A stretch of 64,000 nt of DNA from Frigoribacterium sp. PvP032 (GCF_017833035.1 NZ_JAFIBM010000001.1:1550001-1614000), one strand, 5' to 3'; shown: positions 1 to 9,379, numbered from the stretch's first letter. The notes: a model not told the origin generated them from the letters alone. Numbers and translations are program-made.

Positions 1-19
1 GCAGTGGAACGGAGACCCA

Positions 20-1486
20 GTGTCGAACGCGGCGCGATCAACAGAGACGACGAAGAGCCTGAACAGACGGGTGACGGCTCTCGCAGTCGCCGCAGCCGTC
101 GGCGGCTTCCTCTTCGGCTTCGACTCGTCAGTCATCAACGGAGCGGTGCAGAGCATCACCGACGAGTTCGGGCTCACCGAGTTCGCCTCCGGCTTCGCCG
201 TGGCCTCGGCCCTGATCGGCTGTGCGATCGGCGCGTACATCGCCGGCCGGCTCGCCGACAAGATGGGCCGCATCAAGGTCATGCTCATCGGCGCGGCCCT
301 GTTCCTGATCAGCTCGATCGGCGCGGCCTTCGCGTTCGCCGTCTGGGACCTGGTTCTCTGGCGCGTCATCGGCGGCCTCGGCATCGGCATCGCCTCGGTG
401 ATCGCTCCGGCGTACATCTCCGAGGTCTCGCCGAAGGCGATCCGCGGTCGGCTCGCGTCGTTCCAGCAGCTCGCCATCACCCTCGGCATCTTCGTCGCCC
501 TGCTCTCCGACCAGCTCTTCGCGGTCACCGCGGGCGGCGCCTCCGAGCCGTCGCTCTTCGGCCTCGCCGCCTGGCGCTGGATGTTCCTGGTGGGGATCGT
601 CCCCTCCGTCGTCTACGGGTTCCTCGCCTGGCGACTGCCCGAGTCGCCGCGCTACCTCGCCGGAGAAGGGCGGGAGGACGAGGCGAAGGACGTGCTGAAG
701 AGCATCGTGCCCGCCGAGACCGTCGACACGAGCCTGAAGGAGATCACGGACTCCATAGCGACCGAGGCCGCACTCGACAAGAAGTCGAGCATCCGCGGCA
801 CGAGGTTCGGCCTGCAGCCGATCGTCTGGGTCGGCATCATCCTCGCCGTGCTGCAGCAGTTCGTCGGCATCAACGTGATCTTCTACTACTCGACGACCCT
901 CTGGCAGGCCGTCGGCTTCCAGGAGAGCGACTCGTTCACGATCTCGACCATCACCGCCGTGGTGAACGTCGTCGTCACCTTCGTGGCGATCGGCCTGGTC
1001 GACAAGGTCGGCCGGCGCCCGCTGCTGCTGGCGGGCTCGATCGGCATGTTCGTCAGCCTCGCCGTCACGGCGATCTCGTTCAGCCAGTCGGTCGTCGACT
1101 CCAGCGGCGACCCGCAGCTGCCCGGTGCCTGGGGCCCGGTCGCCCTCGTCGCGGCCAACCTCTTCGTCGTGTCGTTCGGCGCCACCTGGGGCCCGCTGAT
1201 GTGGGTGCTGCTCGGCGAGATGTTCCCGAACAGCATCCGTGCGACGGCGCTCGGCGTCGGCAGCATGGCCAACTGGATCGCCAACTTCATCGTCACGGTG
1301 TCGTTCCCGTCGCTCGCCGCCGTCAGCCTCACGCTCTCGTACGGCATCTTCGCGGCCTTCGCCCTGATCTCGTTCTTCTTCGTGCTCGCGAAGATCCCCG
1401 AGACCAAGGGCCGCAGCCTCGAGGAGATGGGCGTCTCCGCCGTCGAGTCCTCCACGGGGAAGTCCTCGGGGAGCGCTCGCGCCTGA
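20..1486 (+). CDS. Sugar porter family MFS transporter
   Basis: A 488-residue, 12-helix membrane protein of the sugar porter (XylE/GalP/GLUT-like) branch of the major facilitator superfamily, expected to bring a monosaccharide in with protons at the cytoplasmic membrane. Family marks seen are the loop 2-3 motif RLADKMGR near residue 78, PESPRYL near 207, QQFVGIN near 280 (sugar-binding QQ..N), a second loop motif DKVGRRPL, and the terminal PETKGRSLEEM. The GTG start at 20 has GGAG 5 bases upstream. A strong hairpin follows the stop. The substrate cannot be told from sequence alone. Confidence 0.93.
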   Translation: MSNAARSTETTKSLNRRVTALAVAAAVGGFLFGFDSSVINGAVQSITDEFGLTEFASGFAVASALIGCAIGAYIAGRLADKMGRIKVMLIGAALFLISSIGAAFAFAVWDLVLWRVIGGLGIGIASVIAPAYISEVSPKAIRGRLASFQQLAITLGIFVALLSDQLFAVTAGGASEPSLFGLAAWRWMFLVGIVPSVVYGFLAWRLPESPRYLAGEGREDEAKDVLKSIVPAETVDTSLKEITDSIATEAALDKKSSIRGTRFGLQPIVWVGIILAVLQQFVGINVIFYYSTTLWQAVGFQESDSFTISTITAVVNVVVTFVAIGLVDKVGRRPLLLAGSIGMFVSLAVTAISFSQSVVDSSGDPQLPGAWGPVALVAANLFVVSFGATWGPLMWVLLGEMFPNSIRATALGVGSMANWIANFIVTVSFPSLAAVSLTLSYGIFAAFALISFFFVLAKIPETKGRSLEEMGVSAVESSTGKSSGSARA

Positions 1487-1503
1487 TCTCTGGCATCATC
1501 GAC

Positions 1504-1535
1504 GAACGCCCTGCCCGGCACCGGGCGGGGCGTTC
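1504..1535 (+). terminator. Hairpin terminator after the sugar porter
   Basis: GAACGCCC...GGGCGTTC arms with a GC-rich interior form a nearly perfect hairpin 17 bases after the stop codon. There is no T-tract, as is common in high-GC actinobacteria. Confidence 0.7.
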
Positions 1536-1556
1536 TCGCTGTGGAAGGACGTTCTC

Positions 1557-3278
1557 ATGAGCCACGCCGACGACTCGACCCCGGTCGAGCCTGCCGACGG
1601 ACCCTCGACGGAGGGCGCGACCGCTGTCGCGTCCCGTGACGAGGAGGCGCCCTCCGGCGCCTCGAGGAAGCGTGCGTTCGCCCCGTGGGTCTTCTGGCCC
1701 GCGGCCGCGATCATCCTCGCGTTCGTGGTGTTCGCGATGCTCTTCCCCCAGATCGCGGAGGGGCTCTTCGGCGCCGTGCAGTCGGGCATCGTCGGCGCGT
1801 TCGGCTGGTACTACGTGCTGCTGGCCGCCGTCTTCGTGGTCTTCGCACTGTGGATGGGCCTCAGTCGCTACGGCGACATCAAGCTCGGCAAGGACGACGA
1901 CGAGCCCGAGTTCTCGCGCGGCTCCTGGCTGTCGATGCTCTTCGCCGCGGGCATGGGCATCGGCCTGGTCTTCTACGGCGTCGCCGAGCCGCTCAGCCAC
2001 TACGCCAGCCCCCGGCCCGGCGTCACGGGCAACGACAACGAGCTCGCTGGCCAGGCGCTCAGCCAGACCTACCTGCACTGGGGCGTGCACGCCTGGTCGA
2101 TCTACATCGTCGTCGGCCTGGGCATGGCGTACGCGATCCACCGACGCGGCCGCCCGGTCTCGATCCGCTGGGCCCTCGAGCCCCTCCTCGGCGACCGCGT
2201 CAAGGGCGGCTGGGGCAACCTGATCGACGTCGTCTCGGTCGTCGGCACGCTCTTCGGCGTCGCCACGTCGCTCGGCCTCGGCGTCCTGCAGATCTCCGCG
2301 GGCCTCTCCGCCGCCGGCATCGCCGACCCGACCATCGTCGTCCAGGTGATCCTGATCGCCGCCATCACGGGCGTCACGATCTTCTCCCTCGTCAGCGGCG
2401 TCGGCAAGGGCATGAAGTGGCTCTCGAACATCAACATCGTGCTCGCCGCCCTGCTGCTCGTCTTCGTGCTGGTCAGCGGCCCGACCCTCTTCCTCCTGCG
2501 CGACTTCGTCCAGTCGCTCGGCGCCTACCTGCAGAACGTCGTCGGGCTCACCTTCACCGTCAGTGCCTTCTCCGGCGCCGAGGGCGAGGCCTGGCAGGGC
2601 AGCTGGACCACCTTCTACTGGGGCTGGTGGATGTCCTGGGCGCCCTTCGTCGGCATCTTCATCGCCCGCATCTCCAAGGGCCGCACCGTCCGTGAGTTCG
2701 TCACGGGCGTGCTCGTCGTTCCGACGATCCTCACGTTCCTCTGGTTCAGCGTCATGGGCGGCGCCGCCCTCTACCGCGAGGTCTTCGGCGGGGGAGGCCT
2801 GGTCTCGGCCGACGGCTCGGTCGACACCGAGGGCGCGCTGTTCGAGATGCTCCAGGGGCTGCCGGGCGGCTCGATCGCCGTGTTCGGCGCCATCCTGCTG
2901 ATCGGCCTCTTCTTCATCACGTCGTCCGACTCGGGCTCGCTCGTGCTCGGGATGATCTCGACCGGCGGCGACACCGAGCCCAAGACCTGGGTCCGCATCT
3001 TCTGGGCCGTCGTCACGGCCCTGGTCGCGATCGCCCTGCTGCTCACCGGCGGCCTGGACGCCCTCAAGACCGCGGCGATCATCACCGCGCTGCCCTTCAG
3101 CGTCGTCATGATCGGCATCTGCGTCGCGACGTTCCGGGCGTTCGACGAGGAGCACCGCAAGTTCCTCAGGGCGCAGCGTCGTCAGTTCCGCGACAGCATC
3201 GGCGACCACTTCGGACTCGAGGAGGCGGCCCACCCGAGGCGTCGGCCGCTCGGCTTCCTGACGCGCCGCCCGCGCTGA
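1557..3278 (+). CDS. BCCT family transporter (betaine/choline/carnitine type)
   Basis: A 573-residue carrier of the BCCT family, which imports quaternary ammonium osmolytes such as glycine betaine or choline by Na+ or H+ symport at the cytoplasmic membrane. It has about 12 membrane segments, the glycine-rich GMGIGLVFYGVAEP stretch near residue 135, and the Trp-rich family signature (WGWWMSWAPFVGIFIAR) near 353 followed by SKGRTVREF. A charged, disordered N-terminus of about 35 residues and a basic C-terminal tail resemble the osmosensing ends of actinobacterial BetP/LcoP. The ATG at 1557 follows a GAAGGA ribosome site. The transported compound is inferred only from the family. Confidence 0.93.
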   Translation: MSHADDSTPVEPADGPSTEGATAVASRDEEAPSGASRKRAFAPWVFWPAAAIILAFVVFAMLFPQIAEGLFGAVQSGIVGAFGWYYVLLAAVFVVFALWMGLSRYGDIKLGKDDDEPEFSRGSWLSMLFAAGMGIGLVFYGVAEPLSHYASPRPGVTGNDNELAGQALSQTYLHWGVHAWSIYIVVGLGMAYAIHRRGRPVSIRWALEPLLGDRVKGGWGNLIDVVSVVGTLFGVATSLGLGVLQISAGLSAAGIADPTIVVQVILIAAITGVTIFSLVSGVGKGMKWLSNINIVLAALLLVFVLVSGPTLFLLRDFVQSLGAYLQNVVGLTFTVSAFSGAEGEAWQGSWTTFYWGWWMSWAPFVGIFIARISKGRTVREFVTGVLVVPTILTFLWFSVMGGAALYREVFGGGGLVSADGSVDTEGALFEMLQGLPGGSIAVFGAILLIGLFFITSSDSGSLVLGMISTGGDTEPKTWVRIFWAVVTALVAIALLLTGGLDALKTAAIITALPFSVVMIGICVATFRAFDEEHRKFLRAQRRQFRDSIGDHFGLEEAAHPRRRPLGFLTRRPR

Positions 3279-3316
3279 CCGGCCAGGGCTCGCGCCCTCG
3301 CCGGAGCACGACCCGC

Positions 3317-3346
3317 AGGGGCGTCCCGCATCGCCGGGGCGCCCCT
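3317..3346 (+). terminator. Hairpin terminator after the BCCT gene
   Basis: AGGGGCG at 3317-3323 pairs with CGCCCCT at 3340-3346 around a GC-rich loop, 38 bases after the BCCT stop. Confidence 0.5.
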
Positions 3347-3355
3347 CGTCGGTGC

Positions 3356-3614
3356 TACCATGAGCACGCAGCCTGCCCAGCAGGCTGACTTCGCGTGCCC
3401 GTGCGTCTCGACGCACCTCGTCCTCGCAGCTCAGTTGCCCCGCAGCTCAGCCGCCCGCGGCGTGACACCGGCCTCCGCATCCACTCGGTCCGACCGTGCT
3501 CCGGCACGGACGGCGGATGCGTGCCCGGGCACCAGGCAGCGGCGGCCGTCCGGCCGCCCAGACAACCGACAACAGGCTCGCGTCCGCGCGCGCCGCAGAA
3601 CTAGGAGAACGACC
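3356..3614 (+). promoter_or_regulatory. rpsB promoter and long structured leader
   Basis: A TACCAT -10-like box lies at 3356-3361, giving a leader of roughly 250 bases before rpsB. The leader holds two clear hairpins: AGCCTGC/GCAGGCT at 3370-3386 (7-bp stem, 3-base loop) and GTGCGT/ACGCAC at 3401-3416. Long leaders with ribosomal-protein feedback sites are known for rpsB in other bacteria. Whether this one binds S2 is inference. No gene is seen in 3279-3614. Confidence 0.45.
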
Positions 3615-4565
3615 ATGGCCGTCGTCACCATCCGCCAGCTGCTCGACAGCGGCGTCCACTTCGGACACCAGACCCGCCGTTGGAACCCGAAGGTGAAGCG
3701 ATTCATCCTCGCCGAGCGCTCCGGCATCCACATCATCGACCTGCAGCAGTCGCTCGGCTACATCGACCAGGCGTACGACTTCGTCAAGGAGACGGTCGCC
3801 CACGGCGGCACCGTCCTCTTCGTCGGCACCAAGAAGCAGGCCCAGGGCTCCATCGCCGAGCAGGCGAACCGCGTCGGCCAGCCCTTCGTGAACCAGCGCT
3901 GGCTCGGTGGTCTCCTGACCAACTTCCAGACGGTCTCGAAGCGCCTCGCCCGCATGAAGGAGCTCGAGGACATCGACTTCGACGACACGACCCAGGGCTT
4001 CACCAAGAAAGAGCTCCTGATCAAGAAGCGCGAGCTCGACAAGTTGCACAAGACGCTCGGCGGCATCCGGAACCTCACGAAGACGCCGTCCGCCCTCTGG
4101 GTCGTCGACACCAAGAAAGAGCACCTCGCGATCGACGAGGCCAAGAAGCTTGGCATCCCGGTCATCGGCATCCTCGACACGAACTGCGACCCCGACGAGA
4201 TCACCTTCCCGATCCCCGGCAACGACGACGCCATCCGCTCCGTCGGCCTGCTGACCCGCATCGTCGCCGACGCTGCCGCCGAGGGCCTGGTGCAGCGTCA
4301 CCAGAAGCCGGAGGACGCTGACGCGCCCGTCGAGCCCCTCGCCGAGTGGGAGGCCGAGCTGCTCGCGCAGGGCGAGGCCAAGGCCGCCGAGTCGGCTCCC
4401 GCCGCCGAGACGCCCGTCGAGGCCGTTCCCGTCGAGGAGAACGACGCCGACGCTCAGGTCGCCGAGAAGCCCCTGGGCGAGCCGGTCGTCGAGCCCGTCG
4501 CCGAGCCCCGCGACGAGACCGCCGCCGAGCCTGCTGACGACGCCGCCGCCGCGGACGCCAAGTAG
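3615..4565 (+). CDS. rpsB: 30S ribosomal protein S2
   Basis: Ribosomal protein S2 of the small subunit, 316 residues. The protein opens [19 protein letters not shown] and carries the S2 signatures [10 protein letters not shown] and [14 protein letters not shown]. The ATG at 3615 is chosen because AGGAG sits 7 bases upstream and the conserved S2 N-terminus starts here; an upstream in-frame ATG at 3360 would add 85 unrelated residues. The C-terminal 60 or so residues are an acidic, Ala/Glu/Pro-rich tail typical of actinobacterial S2. It is followed 45 bases later by tsf, the usual rpsB-tsf pair. Confidence 0.98.
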   Translation: MAVVTIRQLLDSGVHFGHQTRRWNPKVKRFILAERSGIHIIDLQQSLGYIDQAYDFVKETVAHGGTVLFVGTKKQAQGSIAEQANRVGQPFVNQRWLGGLLTNFQTVSKRLARMKELEDIDFDDTTQGFTKKELLIKKRELDKLHKTLGGIRNLTKTPSALWVVDTKKEHLAIDEAKKLGIPVIGILDTNCDPDEITFPIPGNDDAIRSVGLLTRIVADAAAEGLVQRHQKPEDADAPVEPLAEWEAELLAQGEAKAAESAPAAETPVEAVPVEENDADAQVAEKPLGEPVVEPVAEPRDETAAEPADDAAAADAK

Positions 4566-4610
4566 AACCCCCACCTCCCCCCTTCCGACTCCACGAAAGG
4601 AAGTCAGACA

Positions 4611-5438
4611 ATGGCGAATTTCTCCGCCGCTGACGTGAAGACCCTCCGTGACCGCCTCGGCGCGGGCATGATGGACAGCAAGAACGCGCTCGTCGAGGCC
4701 GATGGCGACATCGAGAAGGCCGTCGAGATCCTGCGCGTCAAGGGACTGAAGGGCGTCGCCAAGCGCGAGGGCCGTCAGACCACCGCGGGCCTCGTCGCCG
4801 CCAAGGCGTCGGGCGGCTACGCCACCCTGATCGAGCTCGCCAGCGAGACCGACTTCGTCGCGAAGAACGAGAAGTTCATCGCGCTGGCCGACTCCGTGCT
4901 CGAGGCCGTCGCGGCCTCCGGCGCGAAGGACGCCGCCGAGGGCAACGCCGCCGCCATCGGCGGCCAGACCGTCGAGGCCTTCGTCAACGACGAGGCCGCG
5001 CTCATGGGCGAGAAGGTCGAGCTCCGCACGGTCGCCCGTGTCGAGGGCACCGAGTTCGCGATCTACCTGCACAAGACCTCGAAGGACCTGCCCCCGCAGG
5101 TCGGCGTGGTCGTGGGCTACACCGGCTCCGACGCCGAGACCGCTCGCTCGATCGCCCAGCACGTGGCCTTCGCCGCGCCGACGTACCTGTCGCGCGACGA
5201 GGTCCCCGCCGAGGACGTCGCCAAGGAGCGCGCCATCGTCGAGGAGACCGCGAAGAACGAGGGCAAGCCCGAGGCTGCCCTGCCGAAGATCATCGAGGGT
5301 CGCCTGACCGGCTTCTTCAAGGAGATCGCCCTGCTCGACCAGGCCTACGCGAAGGACAGCAAGCTGTCGGTCGCCAAGGTCGTCGAGCAGGCCGGCATCG
5401 AGATCCAGGGCTTCGCCCGGATCAAGGTCGGCGCCTAG
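4611..5438 (+). CDS. tsf: Elongation factor Ts
   Basis: EF-Ts, the nucleotide exchange factor that releases GDP from EF-Tu; 275 residues, the usual length. The N-terminal UBA-like region ([20 protein letters not shown]) and the TDFVAKN motif near residue 83, which contacts EF-Tu, are both intact. AAAGGAAG lies about 8 bases before the ATG. A perfect 16-bp hairpin downstream separates it from pyrH. Confidence 0.98.
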   Translation: MANFSAADVKTLRDRLGAGMMDSKNALVEADGDIEKAVEILRVKGLKGVAKREGRQTTAGLVAAKASGGYATLIELASETDFVAKNEKFIALADSVLEAVAASGAKDAAEGNAAAIGGQTVEAFVNDEAALMGEKVELRTVARVEGTEFAIYLHKTSKDLPPQVGVVVGYTGSDAETARSIAQHVAFAAPTYLSRDEVPAEDVAKERAIVEETAKNEGKPEAALPKIIEGRLTGFFKEIALLDQAYAKDSKLSVAKVVEQAGIEIQGFARIKVGA

Positions 5439-5449
5439 CCAGCCACAGG

Positions 5450-5483
5450 ACGGGGTCCGGGACGCACGCGTCCCGGACCCCGT
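5450..5483 (+). terminator. Strong terminator between tsf and pyrH
   Basis: A perfect 16-bp inverted repeat (ACGGGGTCCGGGACGC with its complement) has a 2-base loop and starts 12 bases after the tsf stop. It closes the rpsB-tsf unit. Confidence 0.85.
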
Positions 5484-5495
5484 TCGTGCGCCCAG

Positions 5496-5501
5496 TACCC
5501 T
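5496..5501 (+). promoter_or_regulatory. Probable pyrH -10 box
   Basis: TACCCT (TAnnnT type) lies 31 bases before the pyrH ATG and just after the tsf terminator, so pyrH-frr-cdsA probably has its own promoter. No clear -35 was identified. Confidence 0.4.
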
Positions 5502-5532
5502 GGCTACGGCCACGACACGAGGGAGACCAGAC

Positions 5533-6252
5533 ATGACGACAGAGACCACCACACGACGACGCGTCCTCCTCAAGCTCTCGGGCGAGGCCTTCGGGGGAGG
5601 GCAGCTCGGCGTGAACCCCGACGTCGTCGGGGCGATCGCCCGCGAGATCGCCGAGGCCGCGAAGGAGGTCGAGGTCGCCATCGTCGTCGGCGGCGGCAAC
5701 TTCTTCCGCGGCGCCGAGCTCAGCCAGCGCGGCATGGACCGCGCGCGAGCCGACTACATGGGCATGCTGGGCACCGTCATGAACGCCCTCGCCCTGCAGG
5801 ACTTCCTCGAGCAGGCAGGCGCCGCCACACGCGTGCAGAGCGCCATCGAGATGACCCAGGTCGCCGAGCCCTACATCCCGCGCCGCGCGGAGCGCCACCT
5901 CGAGAAGGGCCGCGTCGTCATCTTCGGCGCGGGCGCGGGGCTGCCCTACTTCTCGACCGACACCGTCTCGGCGCAGCGCGCGCTCGAGATCGGCGCAGCC
6001 GAGGTCCTGGTCGCCAAGAACGGCGTCGACGGTGTCTACTCGGCCGATCCGCGCCACGACCCGACCGCGGTCAAGCTCGACCGCCTGACCTACCAGGAGG
6101 CGCTGGTCAAGGGCCTGAAGGTGGTCGACTCGACCGCCTTCAGCCTCTGCATGGACAACGGGATGCCGATGCACGTCTTCGGCATGGAGGGCGGCGGCAA
6201 CATCGCCCGCGCCATCCGGGGCGAGCGCATCGGGACCCTCGTCAGCAACTGA
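5533..6252 (+). CDS. pyrH: UMP kinase
   Basis: Uridylate kinase of the amino-acid kinase fold, making UDP from UMP in pyrimidine nucleotide synthesis; 239 residues, the normal length. Motifs seen are the N-terminal KLSGEAFGG nucleotide loop, the [10 protein letters not shown] glycine loop near residue 55, and [13 protein letters not shown] near 168. GAGGGAGA precedes the ATG. It lies in the standard tsf-pyrH-frr order. Confidence 0.98.
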   Translation: MTTETTTRRRVLLKLSGEAFGGGQLGVNPDVVGAIAREIAEAAKEVEVAIVVGGGNFFRGAELSQRGMDRARADYMGMLGTVMNALALQDFLEQAGAATRVQSAIEMTQVAEPYIPRRAERHLEKGRVVIFGAGAGLPYFSTDTVSAQRALEIGAAEVLVAKNGVDGVYSADPRHDPTAVKLDRLTYQEALVKGLKVVDSTAFSLCMDNGMPMHVFGMEGGGNIARAIRGERIGTLVSN

Positions 6253-6285
6253 CGACTAAGCTCGACGACGAACCAAGGGAGCATC

Positions 6286-6843
6286 GTGACGATCACTGAC
6301 GTACTGACCGAGACACGCGAGAAGATGGACCGAGCACTCGACTCGGCCAAGACGGACTTCGGGCAGGTGCGGACCGGCCGGATCAACCCCGGCCTGTTCC
6401 AGAAGATCCCGGTCGACTACTACGGGACCCCGACGCCGCTGGCGCAGCTCGCGTCGCTGCAGGTCCCCGAGGCGCGCACCATGATCGTGACGCCCTACGA
6501 CAAGTCCGCCCTGAAGGACATCGAGCGGGCCATCGCGACCTTCCCGAACCTCGGCGCCAGCCCGACGAACGACGGCACGATCGTGCGCGTCACCATCCCC
6601 GAGCTGACACAGGACCGCCGCAAGGAGTTCGTGAAGATCGTCCGCGGCAAGGGCGAGGACGCCAAGGTCCAGATCCGCAACATCCGTCGCAAGTCGAAGG
6701 AGTCGCTCGACGCCCTCAAGACCGAGGTCGGCGACGACGAGGTCGCGCGTGGCGAGAAGGAGCTCGAGGCGGTCACGAAGTCCTTCATCGACCAGATCGA
6801 CGACGCGCTCAAGAAGAAGGAAGCCGAGCTGCTCGAGGTCTAG
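6286..6843 (+). CDS. frr: Ribosome recycling factor
   Basis: RRF, which with EF-G splits the post-termination ribosome. The 185-residue length and the [19 protein letters not shown] and [10 protein letters not shown] segments match the family. The GTG start at 6286 has AAGGGAG upstream. Its TAG stop directly abuts the cdsA ATG, so the two are probably translated together. Confidence 0.98.
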   Translation: MTITDVLTETREKMDRALDSAKTDFGQVRTGRINPGLFQKIPVDYYGTPTPLAQLASLQVPEARTMIVTPYDKSALKDIERAIATFPNLGASPTNDGTIVRVTIPELTQDRRKEFVKIVRGKGEDAKVQIRNIRRKSKESLDALKTEVGDDEVARGEKELEAVTKSFIDQIDDALKKKEAELLEV

Positions 6844-7842
6844 ATGAGCGACGCTCCCGACGGCGCACGCCCCGACGAGTCGGCGCCGACACCCAAGACC
6901 ACCCTCGGCAGCCGTCGCGCCGACTTCGACGCCAGGGCCCAGGCCGCGCGGCACGACCTCGAGAACCAGATCCGCAGCCGCCGGGCCCAGCTCGGCGCCC
7001 GCAACGAGAAGCTGACTGCCCGGACGGGGCGCAACCTCCCCGCCGCCATCGCGGTCGGCGTCGGGCTCGGGGCTGCTGTCCTGCTGAGCCTGGTCTTCGA
7101 GCCGGCGTTCTTCATGATCGTGGCCGGGGCGCTCATCGGCTCGCTCTGCTTCGAGCTGACGAGTGCGCTGCGGTTCGCGGGGCGCGACGTGCCGCGTCTG
7201 CCCAGCGTGCTCGTGGGCCTGGCGATGGTGCCGCTGGCCTTCGTCTTCGGCGTGCAGGGCCAGTGGCTCGGCCTCATCGGCGGCGTCCTCGTCGTCTCGC
7301 TGTGGCGGGTCGCGGAGCTGGTGCGTCCCTCGCACCGCAAGCCCGCCTCCGTCGTCTGGCGCGACATCGGTGCCGGGGCCTTCGTGCAGATCTACTGCTC
7401 GTTCCTCGGCAGCTTCATGCTCGTCCTCGCGGCCGAGCCCAACGGCGCGAACTGGACCCTGGCGACGCTCATCATCGTCATCGCCGTCGACACGGGCGCC
7501 TACGCGACCGGCCTCAACTTCGGCAAGCACCCGATGGCCCCGCGCATCAGCCCGAAGAAGACGTGGGAGGGCTTCGCCGGGTCGGTGGCCGCCAGCCTGA
7601 TCGCGGCCGTGCTGACCTCGTGGCTGATGCTCGACGAGCCCTGGTGGTTCGGCTTCGTGCTCGGCGGCGTGATCATCTTCACGGCGACGATCGGCGACCT
7701 GTCGGAGTCGCTCATCAAGCGCGACCTGGGCATCAAGGACATCAGCACGTGGCTGCCCGGCCACGGCGGGTTCCTCGACCGGCTGGACAGCACGCTGCCG
7801 TCCGCGGCAGCGGCCTACGCGCTGTACCTGCTCGTCACCTGA
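6844..7842 (+). CDS. cdsA: Phosphatidate cytidylyltransferase
   Basis: Makes CDP-diacylglycerol from phosphatidic acid and CTP, the branch point of phospholipid synthesis, in the cytoplasmic membrane. The protein has 332 residues with about 8 membrane helices. The C-terminal CdsA signature is present near residues 282-318 (GDLSESLIKRDLGIKD and PGHGGFLDRLDS), including the metal-binding aspartates. The N-terminal 55 residues are charged and predicted cytoplasmic, longer than in E. coli but usual in Microbacteriaceae. The start abuts the frr stop with no gap. Confidence 0.96.
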   Translation: MSDAPDGARPDESAPTPKTTLGSRRADFDARAQAARHDLENQIRSRRAQLGARNEKLTARTGRNLPAAIAVGVGLGAAVLLSLVFEPAFFMIVAGALIGSLCFELTSALRFAGRDVPRLPSVLVGLAMVPLAFVFGVQGQWLGLIGGVLVVSLWRVAELVRPSHRKPASVVWRDIGAGAFVQIYCSFLGSFMLVLAAEPNGANWTLATLIIVIAVDTGAYATGLNFGKHPMAPRISPKKTWEGFAGSVAASLIAAVLTSWLMLDEPWWFGFVLGGVIIFTATIGDLSESLIKRDLGIKDISTWLPGHGGFLDRLDSTLPSAAAAYALYLLVT

Positions 7843-7886
7843 TCTGACACGAGGCGCCGACGGCTGGCCCGAGGGGTCGATGCGGC

Positions 7887-8450
7887 ATGATGGACGGCGT
7901 GAGCTCAACATTCCCGACGGTGCCCAAGGGCCAGCGCGGCTACGACGTGTCCGAGGTCGAGGCGTTCCTCGCCGAGGCGAGGGCCGCCTACACGGGTGGC
8001 GGCGAGTCGCCGTCGTCCGTCGACTCGGCTCGCATCCGCCGTGCAGCGTTCGCGATGCGCAAGGGCGGCTACTCGCCCGCCCACGTCGACCAGGCCCTCG
8101 AGCGTCTGGAGGACGCCTTCGCGAGTCGGGAGCGCGACCGGGCGGTCAGCGCGGCCGGCGACGAGGGCTGGTACGGCGAGGCGCGCAGCGCGGCCGAGGA
8201 GATCGTGGCGCGGCTCGACCGCCCGCTCGGCCAGCGGTTCGACCGGGTCAGCCTGCTGACCGTCGGCTACCACCCGAAGGACGTCGACCGGCTGGCGCGT
8301 CGGCTGCAGGGCTACTTCTCCGACGGCAAGGCGCTCAGCATCGACGACGTGCGCGGCTCGGTGTTCCGCGCCCGGCGCGGGGGATACCGCGAGGCCCAGG
8401 TCGACGTGCTCCTCGACGCGGTGGTCGACGTCATGCTCGCCGTCCGCTGA
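7887..8450 (+). CDS. DivIVA domain-containing protein (short)
   Basis: A protein of about 187 residues with two tandem DivIVA-like segments: FPTVPKGQRGYDVSEVEAFL near residues 9-28 and FDRVSLLTVGYHPKDVDRLA near 118-137. A shorter, weaker F..RRGGYREAQVD pattern lies at the C-terminus. DivIVA-type repeats bind membranes and partners at poles and septa. This small repeat form occurs just after cdsA in many actinobacteria, and its role is not known. The start could be the ATG at 7887 or 7890, or the GTG at 7899 (MSSTFP); the RBS is weak for all three, so the N-terminus is uncertain by 4 residues. Confidence 0.8.
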   Translation: MMDGVSSTFPTVPKGQRGYDVSEVEAFLAEARAAYTGGGESPSSVDSARIRRAAFAMRKGGYSPAHVDQALERLEDAFASRERDRAVSAAGDEGWYGEARSAAEEIVARLDRPLGQRFDRVSLLTVGYHPKDVDRLARRLQGYFSDGKALSIDDVRGSVFRARRGGYREAQVDVLLDAVVDVMLAVR

Positions 8451-8474
8451 CGACGCGCCCGCGAGGCCCTGGCC

Positions 8475-8497
8475 GATCCGTGACGGATCCGTTACCC
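8475..8497 (+). promoter_or_regulatory. Promoter/operator of the SLT-domain gene
   Basis: A perfect inverted repeat GATCCGT-g-ACGGATC (8475-8489) overlaps a 10-base direct repeat, GATCCGTGAC at 8475-8484 and GATCCGTTAC at 8486-8495. A TACCCT -10-like box lies at 8492-8497, 11 bases before the ATG, so the message may have almost no leader. The repeat is a candidate regulator site. Confidence 0.45.
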
Positions 8498-8508
8498 TTG
8501 ACGGACTC

Positions 8509-9300
8509 ATGGGCAGGCACTCAGCGAACTCGACCACGGGCCACTCTCTCTCCGAGCAGCGGCTGGTCGTCAGCAGACCTCGGACGATCGAGAAGCGGCG
8601 CGTGCCCGCGTCGCTCGTGGCCCGACCGGCTCCGCGGCCGGTCCCGCGCTCCCAGCCCTCGGCGGGACGTCGGTACGTCCTCCCGTTGATGGGCTTCGCC
8701 GCCACCTTCGCGTTCCTCTCCGCCTCCCTCGTCAACCCTCTCTCGGGCGCCGAGGCAGCGACGACGACCACGGGCGGCGCGGCCGCCCTGGTGTCTCCCG
8801 GCCAGACCTTCGTCGTCGGTGCCAACGTCGTCCTCGCGGCCGACCGTGACCAGTACGGCGTCACCCTGCCGCCGCCTCCGCCGCCGCCCGCACCGGTCGT
8901 CGAGCAGGCCTCGTCCGACGAGCCTGCCGCCCCGTCGACCGGCAGCGCGAAGAAGTCCTCCTCGTCCGGCGCGGCTCCCGTCGCCGGCGTGCCCGACCCC
9001 GGCACGGCCAAGGCGATCGCCGCCGAGATGGTCGCGGCCCGCGGCTGGGGCACCGGCGAGTACGACTGCCTCGTCTCGCTCTGGAACAAGGAGTCGGGCT
9101 GGAACATCAACGCCCACAACGCCTCCAGCGGTGCCCACGGCATCCCGCAGGCGCTGCCCGGCAGCAAGATGGCCTCGGCGGGCGCCGACTGGCAGACCAA
9201 CCCGGCGACCCAGATCACCTGGGGCCTCGGCTACATCCAGGGCCGCTACACCACCCCGTGCGGCGCCTGGGGCCACTCGCAGTCCGTCGGCTGGTACTGA
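8509..9300 (+). CDS. Secreted transglycosylase SLT-domain protein
   Basis: A 263-residue exported protein. A basic N-terminus of about 60 residues precedes one hydrophobic segment near 62-82 (signal or anchor). A low-complexity Ala/Ser/Pro linker with a run of prolines follows (about 122-131), then a C-terminal lysozyme-like fold from about 165. The LWNKESGWN motif near residue 188 supplies the expected catalytic Glu of SLT lytic transglycosylases, and GAHGIPQALPGSKM is the matching downstream motif. It probably cleaves or remodels peptidoglycan. Proteins of this Rpf/SLT-like group are common in actinobacteria, and the physiological role is inferred. Confidence 0.85.
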   Translation: MGRHSANSTTGHSLSEQRLVVSRPRTIEKRRVPASLVARPAPRPVPRSQPSAGRRYVLPLMGFAATFAFLSASLVNPLSGAEAATTTTGGAAALVSPGQTFVVGANVVLAADRDQYGVTLPPPPPPPAPVVEQASSDEPAAPSTGSAKKSSSSGAAPVAGVPDPGTAKAIAAEMVAARGWGTGEYDCLVSLWNKESGWNINAHNASSGAHGIPQALPGSKMASAGADWQTNPATQITWGLGYIQGRYTTPCGAWGHSQSVGWY

Positions 9301-9309
9301 GCCAACACG

Positions 9310-9379
9310 GCTGAGCCAGCACCGCTGAGCCAGCACCGCTGACCCAGCACCGCCGGTCCAGCACCGCCGGTCCACGGCG
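9310..9379. repeat. 14-bp tandem repeat, about 5 units
   Basis: Units of GCTGAGCCAGCACC follow each other at 9310, 9324, 9338, 9352 and 9366. The last two are drifted to GCCGGTCCAGCACC. They fill the gap between the SLT gene and the next gene. Confidence 0.85.

Noticed and set aside
4-1560. Long Arg-rich open frame over the sugar porter, and many like it elsewhere
   Set aside because: High-GC sequence produces long antisense and off-frame shadows; the real frame has helices and family motifs.
1329-3416. 695-codon minus-strand frame over the BCCT gene
   Set aside because: Asp/Glu/Arg/Gly-rich composition typical of antisense shadow and no RBS or motif.
3360-3614. 85-residue N-terminal extension of S2
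   Set aside because: Ribosomal S2 starts at MAVVTIRQL with a good RBS; the extension is leader sequence with hairpins.
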